A stretch of 64,000 nt of DNA from Streptomyces sp. NBC_00249. GTDB taxonomy: Bacteria > Actinomycetota > Actinomycetes > Streptomycetales > Streptomycetaceae. The position numbers and the translations under genes are program-made. The notes below the pieces were generated by a model. The model worked only from the letters and a program-made list of their open reading frames with translations, was not told the origin of the DNA and did no database searches. Numbering within the stretch: position 1 is the stretch's first letter; each line of letters opens with the position of its first letter. This document shows, piece by piece, positions 44,946-54,185 of this stretch. The stretch spans positions 124,001-188,000 of the forward strand of contig NZ_JAPEMV010000011.1 of NCBI RefSeq assembly GCF_026342355.1, given 5' to 3'.

Positions 44946-46333
44946 CAATGCCGCGAAGTTAAGGATCACGGGGCCGTGTCTATCGCTGGTTGGGGTGTGA
45001 TCCGGTAGGTGCCGGGGACGACTTTGACGAGTCGTCCCTGGCTGGCCCATGCGGACATCTGGACGTAGAAGCTGTGCAGCTTCTTCTTGCCGGTGATGCC
45101 GAGCACGGCTGCGAGGTCTTCGGCGCGTCGTGCGTGTTCCGGTGCCTGCCGCAGGATGGTCTGCACGGTCTGCCAGCGAGTTCCTCTGGGTGTTGGGTGT
45201 CCGGCCTGGTCTGGGGATCGCAGTACGGCAGGCCGTCGGCCGGGCGTGAGGAGCTGCGGTTTTCTGTCCGGTCCGGGCGGTGGCTCGTGGACGGTTACCT
45301 CGACGTCGGTGATGTTGGTGCTGGTCAGTGGTCTGTTGTCGTCCGGGCGGCGGTTCCATGCGTGGTAACGGGAGGTGCCCGCCTTGACGACCCGGGCGCT
45401 GAAGCGTGCCCGGCGCGCCGGGAGGAGACCGGCCAGGACAGCTCTTCCGATCCGGCCGACCAGGTCGACCTGGTCCTTGGCGGCCGGGTCGAGGACTCCG
45501 GTGGCGGTGGTCACGGTGTTCCGGACGGCTTCGAGTGCGATGGTGAAGGAGGCTCGGTCGGGGTCGATGCCGGGGCAGGTCTCTACCGCGGTGACCATGG
45601 CGTGTCGGATCGCCTGGTAGAGCGCCAACAGCGCCCATACCTCCTGCTCGATTCCGAGGGGGTCCTTGGAGCGCAGGACCCGGCCGCGAAGGAGCGTGTG
45701 ACGCAGCGCCAGGAACGTCGATTCGATCTCCCAGCGCTCGTGGTAAAGGCGTACCAGCGCGGAAGCGGGGTCGGTGCGGTGGTCGGTCAGGGTGGTGATC
45801 AGCCGGTACCGGGCGCCGGGCGTGGACGGCTGCGCCAGCGGGACGGCCAGCGTCTCGAACAGTGCCTTCAACGGGGCTGTGCCGATGCGCCGCCGCAGGT
45901 CCCGCAGTGCCTTCTCCGACGGGACCGGGATCACCAGCCCGCTCAGACCATGGGTCAGCTTCTGCCAGACCAGGCTGGCGCCGGCATGCCCGTACAGGCC
46001 CAGCGCCAGGACGAAGTACACCCCCACACGCGACGGCAGTATCCGCAGGCGGCACTCGGTGCGGCCCGTCTCCTCCAGCACGGCGTCCACGAGCTCGAAC
46101 GGAACCACCTGGGTCAGCTCACCCAGGTGCCCAGGGGCGAAAATGTCACCCACGGCCGAGAGAGCAGGGCGGCAGGGGACAGCAGACGGGTCATCCAACG
46201 ATGCCTCGACTCTCGATCCGGACAGAACACCCAGACCTACCCCGGGCCCCCCGAAGCCACGTCACGGCGCATGAACATCGCGTGCTCGCCCCTCCTTGAC
46301 AGATGCCTGGAGACCTTTAACTTCGCGGCATTG
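44946..46333 (-). mobile_element. IS4-family element (internally deleted)
   Basis: CAATGCCGCGAAGTTAAGG at the left and CCTTTAACTTCGCGGCATTG at the right form inverted ends with one extra A. The enclosed transposase lacks its core (see the gene entry), so this is a 1.39-kb derivative that would need an enzyme in trans. Confidence 0.75.
44966..46198 (-). pseudogene. IS4-family transposase with in-frame deletion of the catalytic core (410 aa)
   Basis: The N-terminal domain (LTQVVPFELVDAVLEETGRT; RLRILPSRVGVYFVLALGLY; VPSEKALRDLRRRIGTAPLK) runs to PLAQPSTPGARY and then jumps to RLITTLTDHRTDPASALVRL and YHERWEIESTFLALRHTLLR. In related transposases about 100-150 residues with the first two DDE aspartates lie between these points. 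The Glu motif YHERWEIE and C-terminal domain remain in frame. The protein keeps end-binding parts but cannot catalyse; it could act as a repressor. Confidence 0.75.
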
Positions 46334-46442
46334 AGCGACCACATATGAAACACGCCCACGCGGTTCCCGGCCGATTGCCGTCTGCCCGTCCGCCTGACGG
46401 CACGCCTGTTGTCTATTTCCTGTGTATCCCGGTTGGCCTCCA

Positions 46443-47201
46443 TCAATGGTGGATGTCGATACCGCCGTTGTTCGTCTTCACCGTCACGGTGTGGTTGGCC
46501 TTGCGGTCGACCGGGATGTCGATCTTGGGATTGCTGTTGGCACTGGTGGCCTGGATGTAGTAGCCGGAGGAAGGCAGGGTGAGGTCGACGCCGCCGTTGC
46601 CGGTGGTCACGTTCGTCATTGTGGGGGCAGTGCGGAATGCGGCCCTGACCTCGCCGTCCGTCGTCGTGGCCTCGAACCGGTCGGACGTGGCGCCGGCCAC
46701 AAGGATCTGGCCGGTGGTGCTGTTCAGGGCGAGCGGCCCGGAGAGGTCGGTGAGGTCGATGCCCCCGGAGCGCGTCCTGATGTCGAGACTGCCGGCGAGG
46801 CCTCGCGCGGTGGTCCCCCCGTCGACGGTGGTCACCTTCACCGCGAGCTTTTCCGGCAGCGAGATGTCGAGACGGAAATCGTCGCAGTCGCCGGTGCACG
46901 ACTGGGACACGGTGATGGTCGCGCCGGCCGTGCTGGTCGTCAGCTTCGGCGGGGTGCTGCCGGTGTACTTGCCGGTGGCGGAGACATGCACGAAGGAGTC
47001 GCTGCTCGCCTTCAGTGAGACGCCCGCGTTCGCGGTGTCGATGCTCAGCAGGGTGGCGGCGGACGCGTCGGCCTGGTCGGCTGCGGAGAAGCTGTCGCGG
47101 GCTTTCATTACGCTGACCACGGACCAGGCGCCCACGGCGACGACGACGAGCAGGACGATCAGGCCGCTGCTGATGATGAACCGGCTCTTGACAGAAGACA
47201 T
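46443..47201 (-). CDS. DUF4097-type membrane-anchored beta-structure protein (252 aa)
   Basis: The N-terminus has one transmembrane helix (about residues 7-30, FIISSGLIVLLVVVAVGAWS). The rest is a repetitive beta structure (LDIRTRSGGIDLTDLSGPLA; LNSTTGQILVAGATSD; GNGGVDLTLP) of the DUF4097/toastrack type, often part of envelope-stress modules. It is last in a three-gene unit: it starts 5 nt after the response regulator stop. It probably senses or reports envelope state for the kinase. Confidence 0.8.
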   Translation of the reverse strand: MSSVKSRFIISSGLIVLLVVVAVGAWSVVSVMKARDSFSAADQADASAATLLSIDTANAGVSLKASSDSFVHVSATGKYTGSTPPKLTTSTAGATITVSQSCTGDCDDFRLDISLPEKLAVKVTTVDGGTTARGLAGSLDIRTRSGGIDLTDLSGPLALNSTTGQILVAGATSDRFEATTTDGEVRAAFRTAPTMTNVTTGNGGVDLTLPSSGYYIQATSANSNPKIDIPVDRKANHTVTVKTNNGGIDIHH

Positions 47202-47206
47202 TGTTT

Positions 47207-47851
47207 TCAAGCTCCCAAGTAGCGCAGGACTGCGCGGACCCGGCGGTTCTCGCCGTCCTCCGGGTGCAGTCCGAACTTCGCGAAAATGTTGCTGATGTGT
47301 TTTTCGACTGCGGCGGGACCGATGACCAGTTGTGCGGCGATCCCCGAGTTCGAGCGGCCCTCGGCCATGCCTGACAGGACGTCCTTCTCCCGGGGGGACA
47401 GCGCGGCGAGCGGGTCCCGCTTGCGGGTGCGCGCCAGCACCTGCTTGACCACCTCGGGGTCGAGGACGGTGTCCCCCAGCGTGATCCGCTTCAGGGCGTC
47501 GACGAAGTCGTCGACGTCGGAGACCCGGTCCTTGAGCAGATAGCCGACCCCTCTGGTGTCGTCGGCGATCAGGTCGATGGCGTAGCTCTCCTCGACGTAC
47601 TGGGAGAGGACGAGCACGCCGACCTCGGGCCAGCGGTTACGGATGACCAGTGCGGCGCGCAGACCCTCGTCGACGAAGGTGGGCGGCATGCGTACGTCGA
47701 CAACGCACACGTCGGGATGGTGCTCGGCGACGGCTCTCAGCAGGGCTTCGCCGTCGCCGACCGCGTCCACCACCTCGATGCCCTGCTCCTCCAGGAGCAG
47801 CACGATCCCCTGCCGCAGCAGCGTGGAATCCTCAGCGATCACTACGCGCAT
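47207..47851 (-). CDS. NarL/FixJ-family response regulator (214 aa)
   Basis: The receiver domain starts MRVVIAEDSTLLRQG (acidic pair E7/D8) with phosphoacceptor Asp in VCVVDVRMPP and Lys in YLLKDRVSD. The C-terminal LuxR helix-turn-helix is LSPREKDVLSGMAEGRSNSG then AVEKHISNIFAKFGL. It overlaps the upstream kinase gene by 10 bp, so it is coupled to it. Confidence 0.95.
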   Translation of the reverse strand: MRVVIAEDSTLLRQGIVLLLEEQGIEVVDAVGDGEALLRAVAEHHPDVCVVDVRMPPTFVDEGLRAALVIRNRWPEVGVLVLSQYVEESYAIDLIADDTRGVGYLLKDRVSDVDDFVDALKRITLGDTVLDPEVVKQVLARTRKRDPLAALSPREKDVLSGMAEGRSNSGIAAQLVIGPAAVEKHISNIFAKFGLHPEDGENRRVRAVLRYLGA

Positions 47852-49200
47852 TTCATGTCCACTTCGATGAGGGTCGGCCCGCCGACCGGGCTGGAGACCG
47901 TCAGCTTGCCGTCGACCCCGGAGACCCGGTCCGCGAGGCCGCTCAGGCCGCTGCCCCTCCCGAGGGTCGCCCCGCCGATACCGTTGTCGCCGATCGTCAC
48001 CGTCAGCCGGTCGTCGATACGGCGGATCGTCACCCAGGCGGTGTTCGCCGCGGCGTGCTTGGCCACGTTGGTCAGGGCCTCGCTCACCACGAAGTAGGCG
48101 ATGCCCTCGACCGTGGTGGACGGCCTCGGTACGGCATCGACGTCGATCGTGACCGGGATCGGGGAACGGGCGGCCACCGCGGACAGCGCGGCGTCCAGCC
48201 CCCGGTCGGTGAGGACCGGCGGGTGCAGTCCCCGGGTCAGGTCACGCAGCTCGGTGATGGCCTGGCGGGCTTCACTGCGGGCACTCTCGATCAGCTCCAC
48301 GGTCTCGGGGTGTCCGGCGCCCCTGAGCCGCGAGCTGGCCCGGCCCAGAGTCATCGCCATGGCGACGAGACGCTGCTGCGCACCGTCGTGCAGATCGCGC
48401 TCGATCCGCCGCCGCTCGGCCTCCGCGGCGTCGACCACCCGTGCCCGGCTGGCCGTCAGGTACGCGACCTGCTGGGTGAGTCGGGTGTCCCGGGACGGGG
48501 CGAACAGAGTGCGGGCGAGGGAGATGTCCAGGGCCCGCAGGGTGCGTACCACCACCGGTGACACCGTCAGGCCGGCAAGCACTCCGACCGCCGCGACGGC
48601 CAGGGCCGTGCCCGTGTTGTCGATGTTCAGCGGACCGATCGCGGCCCGCCCCAGGGGCAGCTCCGCGTAGTAGGAGGGCAGCAGGGCCAGCATCGTCGGG
48701 CCGGCCCAGGCCAGGGCGACCGCGACCACGTTCAGGACAGACACCGGGATCAGCAGCGCGAAGTAGCAGACCTGCCGCCACGTCGAGCGGCTGGTCAGCA
48801 CGGTGAGCGTGGACCGCAGCAGGTTCACGGACAGTTCCGGAGCCGGCTGTGCGGGAATCTCCAGCCCGCACAGGGTGGCGTACCGGTCGCGCTCGGCATC
48901 GGCGAGCCGGTGCAGCAGCCAGGCCGCCGCGATCACCAGTGGTGCGCCGATGAGGGCGACCGGCAGCAGGCAGATGCCGGTCACCAGCAGCATCAGCACG
49001 GCGAAGCCGGCGAGCGCGGATACGCTGTCGGCCGCCAGGTGCGCGGACGCCAACCACAGTTGGGGCGATTTCAGAGCCCGCACGGGATTGCGTGGCAGGA
49101 CCTGGCCCGCGGTCCCCGTATGCGAACTCGGCTTCCCAGTCACCTGATCCGGCCCGCACCACCTGTCGGGGCCGGCATCCCGGCTCCTGTACTCGTCCAT
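47842..49200 (-). CDS. Sensor histidine kinase, HisKA_3 type (452 aa)
   Basis: The N-terminal region has four to five membrane helices (residues about 55-215) and no clear ligand domain. The kinase core shows RRRIERDLHDGAQQRLVAMA with the phosphorylated His, the N box EALTNVAKHA, and GDNGIGGATLGRGSGLSGLA (G boxes). With the response regulator and DUF4097 protein it forms a LiaS-like envelope-stress system. It is divergent from the small membrane protein gene at 49404. Confidence 0.9.
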   Translation of the reverse strand: MDEYRSRDAGPDRWCGPDQVTGKPSSHTGTAGQVLPRNPVRALKSPQLWLASAHLAADSVSALAGFAVLMLLVTGICLLPVALIGAPLVIAAAWLLHRLADAERDRYATLCGLEIPAQPAPELSVNLLRSTLTVLTSRSTWRQVCYFALLIPVSVLNVVAVALAWAGPTMLALLPSYYAELPLGRAAIGPLNIDNTGTALAVAAVGVLAGLTVSPVVVRTLRALDISLARTLFAPSRDTRLTQQVAYLTASRARVVDAAEAERRRIERDLHDGAQQRLVAMAMTLGRASSRLRGAGHPETVELIESARSEARQAITELRDLTRGLHPPVLTDRGLDAALSAVAARSPIPVTIDVDAVPRPSTTVEGIAYFVVSEALTNVAKHAAANTAWVTIRRIDDRLTVTIGDNGIGGATLGRGSGLSGLADRVSGVDGKLTVSSPVGGPTLIEVDMKCA

Positions 49201-49403
49201 CGTGGTCCCATGCTTCTCGATTCATCCGCTGACTCCGAGAACACTAGGCGGGAGGCCCGCGTCAGCGGCACGCGGGCAACCCACGAGTGCGAGGTAGGGA
49301 AAACCCACCGCCGGTCCGTGGGGAGGCAGGACTGGCAGCGGAGGCTGTGACGGGCAGAGTTGTGGCCATGGCAGCGAACCAGTTGATGACGGAGGACAGG
49401 TCG

Positions 49404-49715
49404 ATGACCACCACTCGGGTGTCCTGCGGCGATCCGCTTCTCTTTGAGGGCCGCTTCGGCGACCTCATCGACGACCGTGTGGCCGAGGCTCTCGACGAGC
49501 TCCTCGGCGAGAGCCTCGACGGGGCCATCGCCGCGCGGCTCGGGCGGTACCGAAAGCGGGACTGGCCCTTGATGGTGTTGCTGGTCGCGGTGGTGTCCGG
49601 CCTGTCCGTGGTGCTGGTGGACCACCCCGGCGCTGTGGCGACGCTGTGGGTGGCCGCGGCGGTCATCTGCGCCTGCCGGACGCGGTTCTGCCGGCCGTAC
49701 GAACCTGGCAGGTGA
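49404..49715 (+). CDS. Small membrane protein (103 aa)
   Basis: The start ATG 49404 has ACAGG and GGAGG upstream; earlier ATGs in frame are possible. Residues 1-45 are acidic (FGDLIDDRVAEALDELLGES), followed by two hydrophobic spans (LMVLLVAVVSGLSVVLV; GAVATLWVAAAVICAC). It is divergent from the sensor kinase operon and may be in its regulon. Unknown function. Confidence 0.6.
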   Translation: MTTTRVSCGDPLLFEGRFGDLIDDRVAEALDELLGESLDGAIAARLGRYRKRDWPLMVLLVAVVSGLSVVLVDHPGAVATLWVAAAVICACRTRFCRPYEPGR

Positions 49716-49920
49716 GCACCAGCAGTACGGCGCCCCCACCGTGCCGCACAGCCTCCCCGGAGGCTCCGTCATCGGCCCCCGACTCCCAGCTCTACCACCC
49801 TGCACGTCTACGACGGAAAGCAATCTGCGGCACCCGCAGACGTCCGGCCTTCCGCTACCCAATCCCTGACGCGCCCGTACGCCCCGGGCGCCCGCACCTC
49901 ACCGGGGCCGATTCGCTGCT

Positions 49921-51440
49921 CTACAGCCCGGCTCCGGGATCGTCCATCGCCACGGTCCGCAGCGGCCGGTGTCCCCGCTCGTCGAGCTGGGCCAGTTCGT
50001 GCTCGTAGTCGACGGTGATGGAACCGTAGTAGTTCACCACCGAGCTGCGGGCCGGCGAAATGTGTGCCAGGACCTCGGCGTCCACCTCGCGGCCGGCCCC
50101 GCGCAGTTCGCCGACGGCCAGGCCCATGTACTCGGTGTGCCAGCAGACCACCGCGTTCGTCACCACCGTCAGGCACCACGCCTGCTCGTTCTGCTGCTCC
50201 GGCTGACGGCGGGGGACCTTGCCCTCACGGGCGTAGTGGAGCTGGCGGCGCAGGGCGTGCAAGGACTCGCCCTTGTTCAGCTGCCGGGCGATCTTGCGCC
50301 GGTAGCCCTCGTCCGACAGGTACTTCGCGGCGTAGAGCGTTCTGCGGATCGCCCCGTACTCCTTCAGCGCGGCGGCCAGCGCGTTCTGCCGGGAAGACGC
50401 CGAAAGCTTGCCGACGATCAGGGAGGCGGTGGCGTGCCCGTACTTCAGCGACCCCGCCAGCCGCAGCAGGTCGTCCCAGTGATCGGCGATCAGGTCGAGG
50501 TTGGCCTTCTTCGTCAGCAGCGGTCCTGCCTTCGGGAACGGCTCCTCGTAGTCGCTCTTGGCGCCCACCCCGTACAGGGTGATCTTGCCCAGATCGCGGA
50601 TACGGGGCGAGAGCTGCTTTCCCACCAGGTCGAACAGGCCGAAGTTGACCAGGGTGACGCCGTGCCTGTCCGTGGCGTGTTCGGTGATCGGCAGGTCGGT
50701 GGCGTTGCCCAGGATCTCGTCCAGCACGTAGTGCGCCTCGCGGTGCGTGGCCACGATCACCTTCGTGCCGAACGTGGAGTGCTGGTCGGAGACGTGGGTG
50801 TAGGTGGAGATGCCCTCGGACACGAAGTACTTGTTCAGGTGCCGGGCGGTGATCGACTTGCCCCGGGTGGGGAACCGCTGCCCGTCGGAGGAGGACAGGG
50901 TGCCGGAGCCGAACATGGCCGTCACCGGCAGCTTGTGGTGGTAGTTGACCAGGCAGATGTTCGCCTCGCGGAGCGTCTCCTCGCGGATGTACCACTCCGC
51001 GGTCCACGCCAGCACGTCATACGGGATGCCGCAGGACGCGGCCATGCCGTGCAGACCGAGGTTCGTGGAGAGCCCGATCAGGCAGGCGATCAGGTTCCTT
51101 TTGAGCTGTGGAGAGCGGGCCTGTTTGCCGCCGGCGTGGACGAATGTCGCCGACAGCTCCCCGTAGCCCGCCAGATCAGCGACAGCGAGCCCAAGTTGGC
51201 CACCCAGGCGGCCGACCGCCGCAGGCGGAGCGGCGGGCACATCATCGGGGACGAAACCCAGCCAAGGCAGGGCAGACAACTGCACAGCGGCGCCGAGCAC
51301 GTTCTGGGCCCGACGGAACTTCCGCAGGAACGCCTCGTCCGCCGGGGTGAGGGTGAAGTACCGGATCAGCTCGTCCTTGCCGATCGTTGGGAACGACCGC
51401 AGAGCCTCAGCTCCTCATCGCTGAAAACCCTCGTCGCCAT
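49921..51440 (-). pseudogene. Tn3-family transposase with large internal deletion
   Basis: The N-terminus MATRVFSDEELR (ATG 51440 after GGGAGGG) shifts frame and continues FPTIGKDELIRYFTLTPADE to LSALPWLGFVPDDVP, the Tn3 transposase N-terminal domain. At about residue 85-90 it jumps to ELSATFVHAGGKQARSPQLK and NLGLHGMAASCGIPYDVLAW, well inside the C-terminal DDE domain, then YFVSEGISTYTHVSDQHSTF and the C-terminal helices to the stop. About 500 residues are missing. It is a different subfamily from the fragment at 34.7 kb. Confidence 0.85.
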
Positions 51441-51569
51441 CCGCCCGCCCTCCCGTCACCGTCACCCGGTCAGCCCAACGAGCCACCCTGCGCCCGGCAA
51501 CGGGCCACCGCCCCGCCTTCTCCGAGATCACCCCAGATCAGGGGGGCCTCGCGGGCTTAGCGTTGTTTT

Positions 51570-52505
51570 TTCGGCGGGAACTACTGGGACCCGATCGCGG
51601 TGGAGGACATCGAGCAGCGCACCGCCCGGTACTCGGCGGCCGGGGTGGAGGTCTGTTGGTTCACGGACCGGAAGACCGTGCCGTGGCTCGGCGCCGTGCC
51701 GGCGGTCCAGCTGGCCCGGGCCGAGAACGGCGGCCCGCTCCTGCTCGTCGCCGGGGCGGCCCGGTTCGTACGGGAGTGGTGCGTCCAGCGGCCGCTGTGC
51801 GAACGCGTCCAGGGGGCGCTCCCATGCGGTGGACACGGCCGGTGGGTGGACGTCGCCGAGCTGGCGCTGGGGCAGTTCGTGGCGGCCCTGGTCGCGAACA
51901 CCGTGCGCCCGTACCGGCTTCGGGTCGGGGAACCGGTGCTCCGGTGGATCGCCCGGCAGTACTTCGAGTGGGAGGCCGAGCAGCTGGCGGCGTCCGAGGC
52001 GCACCGGCGGGCGGCCGAGCGGGCCGCGGCCGCCGAGCGGCGGCGGGAGCAGGACCAGGCCGACCACATGGCGCGTATCCGGGAGCTGGAGGCCCGCCAG
52101 GCCGGCTTTCGCCGCCCGGTCCGAGCGTGGGTGTGCCAGGAGACCGGGGATACTGTCGCCGCCGTCCGTACGGGGAAGGACCCGGAACCCGCGTTCGCCA
52201 TGGGGTTGCCGGTGACGGTGCACGGTGAGCTGTGCGGGGTGATCTGCCCGGTGGCCAGCCGTCTGCCTGCGCTGCGGCGGGAGCTGGAGGGGCTCGTGTT
52301 CTTCGCCGCGACGGAGCGGGAGGCGGCCCGTATCTCGGGGCAGGCCGCGCCGGGGCAACGGGTCGTCGTCCTGGAGGCCGAGGCGTCCGAGGTCCCCGAG
52401 CAGCGCGCCGGCGGCGGGGTCACCGTGAGGCCGGTAGGCCGAGGCCCGGGCCACATCAGCGTTCGGGGCATGGTCCGGATCATGACGGGCGTCGACAGGG
52501 TGTGA
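51570..52505 (+). pseudogene. CoiA-like competence/nuclease protein, 5'-truncated
   Basis: The frame opens with GGNYWDPIAVEDIEQRTARY and VEVCWFTDRKTVPWLGAVP, a block typical of CoiA-like (DUF) nuclease-associated proteins in actinobacteria. A coiled coil (residues about 130-175, ERAAAAERRREQDQADHMAR) and a C-terminal beta part follow. The first 100 or so residues are lost: sequence before 51570 belongs to the neighbouring transposon end region (GGGGGGCCTCGCGGGCTTAG at 51541). A GTG at 51600 could start a short product. Confidence 0.55.
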
Positions 52506-52745
52506 GCGCCAGGCTGCCCCGCCACCCTCGGACTGGCGGGGCCGGTCTTGACCGCTACCGCCAAAATCCGGACCGATCCTCCCCGAAGGCCGTATGGGGG
52601 GGGAAGCAGCAGGCCCGGCCGCGCCGGGCCGCGGCGCCAATCCGTGGGCCTGGACAGCGACCCGGGCGGCCCATGTCCTCCCACCGGACTCTCCGCGGCG
52701 TTGTTCCGGCAGGCCGAATCCTCGGATCCGGGGAGAGCGCGGACC

Positions 52746-52991
52746 TTACAACGCGTTCTTCGGCAGGTCGGCTGCCACGACCGCGGTGATGCGGTCCCGG
52801 CGCCACAGGAGCACCTGTTTCGTGCCGTACCCGTACCAGCCCGATCCGTAGGAAGCACCGAGCCGCGGGTCGGCCTCCACCAGGGAAGAGACGTGCGACC
52901 GGTCCTCATCCCCCAGGTTGTACGGGGCGGCGGTGAATCGCGCCCGGGCTCTTGGAGGTCCCGGCGTGTCACGCGTCGGCGAGACGGTCAC
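52746..52991 (-). CDS. Hypothetical protein or C-terminal fragment (81 aa)
   Basis: TAAPYNLGDEDRSHVSSLVE, then GSGWYGYGTKQVLLWRRDRI and VVAADLPKNAL are protein-like and probably form a small beta domain. The N-terminal 20 residues look non-coding and there is no ribosome site, so it may be the end of a broken gene. On the opposite strand, 52955-53094 reads ETVTVYGWVNMLRLQRRTRW to a stop, another short protein-like tail. I read 52.5-53.2 kb as a junction of gene relics. Confidence 0.35.
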   Translation of the reverse strand: MTVSPTRDTPGPPRARARFTAAPYNLGDEDRSHVSSLVEADPRLGASYGSGWYGYGTKQVLLWRRDRITAVVAADLPKNAL

Positions 52992-53274
52992 TGTCTACGG
53001 CTGGGTGAACATGCTCCGGCTGCAGCGTCGCACCAGGTGGTCGATCCGGGAAGCGACGTTCCTGTTCCGGGGGCCGCACCGGCTGGAGCCGTAGGGCTGT
53101 CTTCCGGATCGGTGTCCATCGGGCGTCTACTTCGACGTCGTTGGGGCACTAATCCCCGCGCTGACATGCGTGTTGACTGACCGTCTGCCAACGTCCACGA
53201 CCGTTGTCGGAGTCCGGTCACGGACACCGGCGCCCACCGGTTCGGGGCGCCGGCAGACGATCAGGAGGACTCCC

Positions 53275-53703
53275 ATGTCCGCAATCCCCTTCCGCACCCG
53301 CGCCGCGGCCGTCGCGGCCCTGGCGATGGCCGTCGCGCTGCCCCTCGCGGGCTCGGCCACCGCGTCGGCGGCGGTGCCGACCGGCGTCCAGCAGGTACAG
53401 AGCCCGCTCCAGTCCGGGGACTCGCCCACGAGCTGGGCGACCAAGAACGGCGGCTACGTCCAGATCAACTGGAACCCGCCCTTCAACGTCGGCAAGTACG
53501 ACTGGGTCGGTCTCTACAAGCAGGACCCCGGCGTCATCGGCCTCAACAACTACGTGGACTGGCAGTGGGCCTACGGGCACGGCACCTCGTACGTGTCCAA
53601 GATCCCGGCGGTCAGCGGGGACTACTGGACGGCCTACATCTCCTACGACTACTCCTCGGGCCAGTACCGCATCGTCACCTCCTCCCACGACAAGATCGAC
53701 TGA
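53275..53703 (+). CDS. Secreted small beta-sandwich protein with DWVGLY motif (142 aa)
   Basis: The ATG follows CAGGAGG. The signal peptide covers about 34 residues (ATASAAVPT). The mature protein has GKYDWVGLYKQDP and YWTAYISYDYSSGQYRI, a DWVGLY plus aromatic beta-strand pattern that resembles SKICH-like beta sandwiches. A tandem paralogue follows after 3 nt. Extracellular role unknown; the neighbouring protease may act with them. Confidence 0.75.
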   Translation: MSAIPFRTRAAAVAALAMAVALPLAGSATASAAVPTGVQQVQSPLQSGDSPTSWATKNGGYVQINWNPPFNVGKYDWVGLYKQDPGVIGLNNYVDWQWAYGHGTSYVSKIPAVSGDYWTAYISYDYSSGQYRIVTSSHDKID

Positions 53704-53706
53704 GTC

Positions 53707-54138
53707 ATGACCGTGCTCACCAGGGCGGCGGCCACGGCCCTCGCGCTGCTGTGCGTGCTGCCGGTCCAGGCCGCCTCGGCGGCCGGGCCGGCGGTCCCTG
53801 CGGCGGCCGCAGCGGCCGCCGCCTCGTCCACGCCGGGCACCTGGGCCGCCGCCATCCACGTCAAGGAGACCCAGGTCGTGACGATCGGCTGGGACTACGG
53901 CGGCAACCCGGTCGGCAAGTACGACTGGGTCGGTCTGTACTCCTGCGACCCGCAGGAGTGCGGCGTGAACAGGTACGTCTCGGGCGCCTGGCAGTGGGCC
54001 TCGTCCGGCACCTCGTACACCTTCACCCGGGCGCTCAGCGACTCGCTCATCGGCACGTACTGGACGGGCTACGTCTCCTATGACTACGCGTCCGGCCAGT
54101 ACCGCCTGCTGTCCTCGCACATGAACCTGCTCGCCTGA
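53707..54138 (+). CDS. Secreted DWVGLY-motif protein, tandem paralogue (143 aa)
   Basis: It starts 3 nt after the stop of the preceding gene, so the pair is coupled. The signal peptide ends at about residue 25 (ASAAGP), followed by an Ala-rich spacer. Conserved core GKYDWVGLYSCDPQECG and YWTGYVSYDYASGQYRLL match the paralogue; two Cys close to the motif (CDPQEC) are unique to this copy. Confidence 0.75.
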   Translation: MTVLTRAAATALALLCVLPVQAASAAGPAVPAAAAAAAASSTPGTWAAAIHVKETQVVTIGWDYGGNPVGKYDWVGLYSCDPQECGVNRYVSGAWQWASSGTSYTFTRALSDSLIGTYWTGYVSYDYASGQYRLLSSHMNLLA

Positions 54139-54185
54139 GCAAGGGCCCGCACCCCCGCACGTGACATCCATTCAAGGAGATGACC

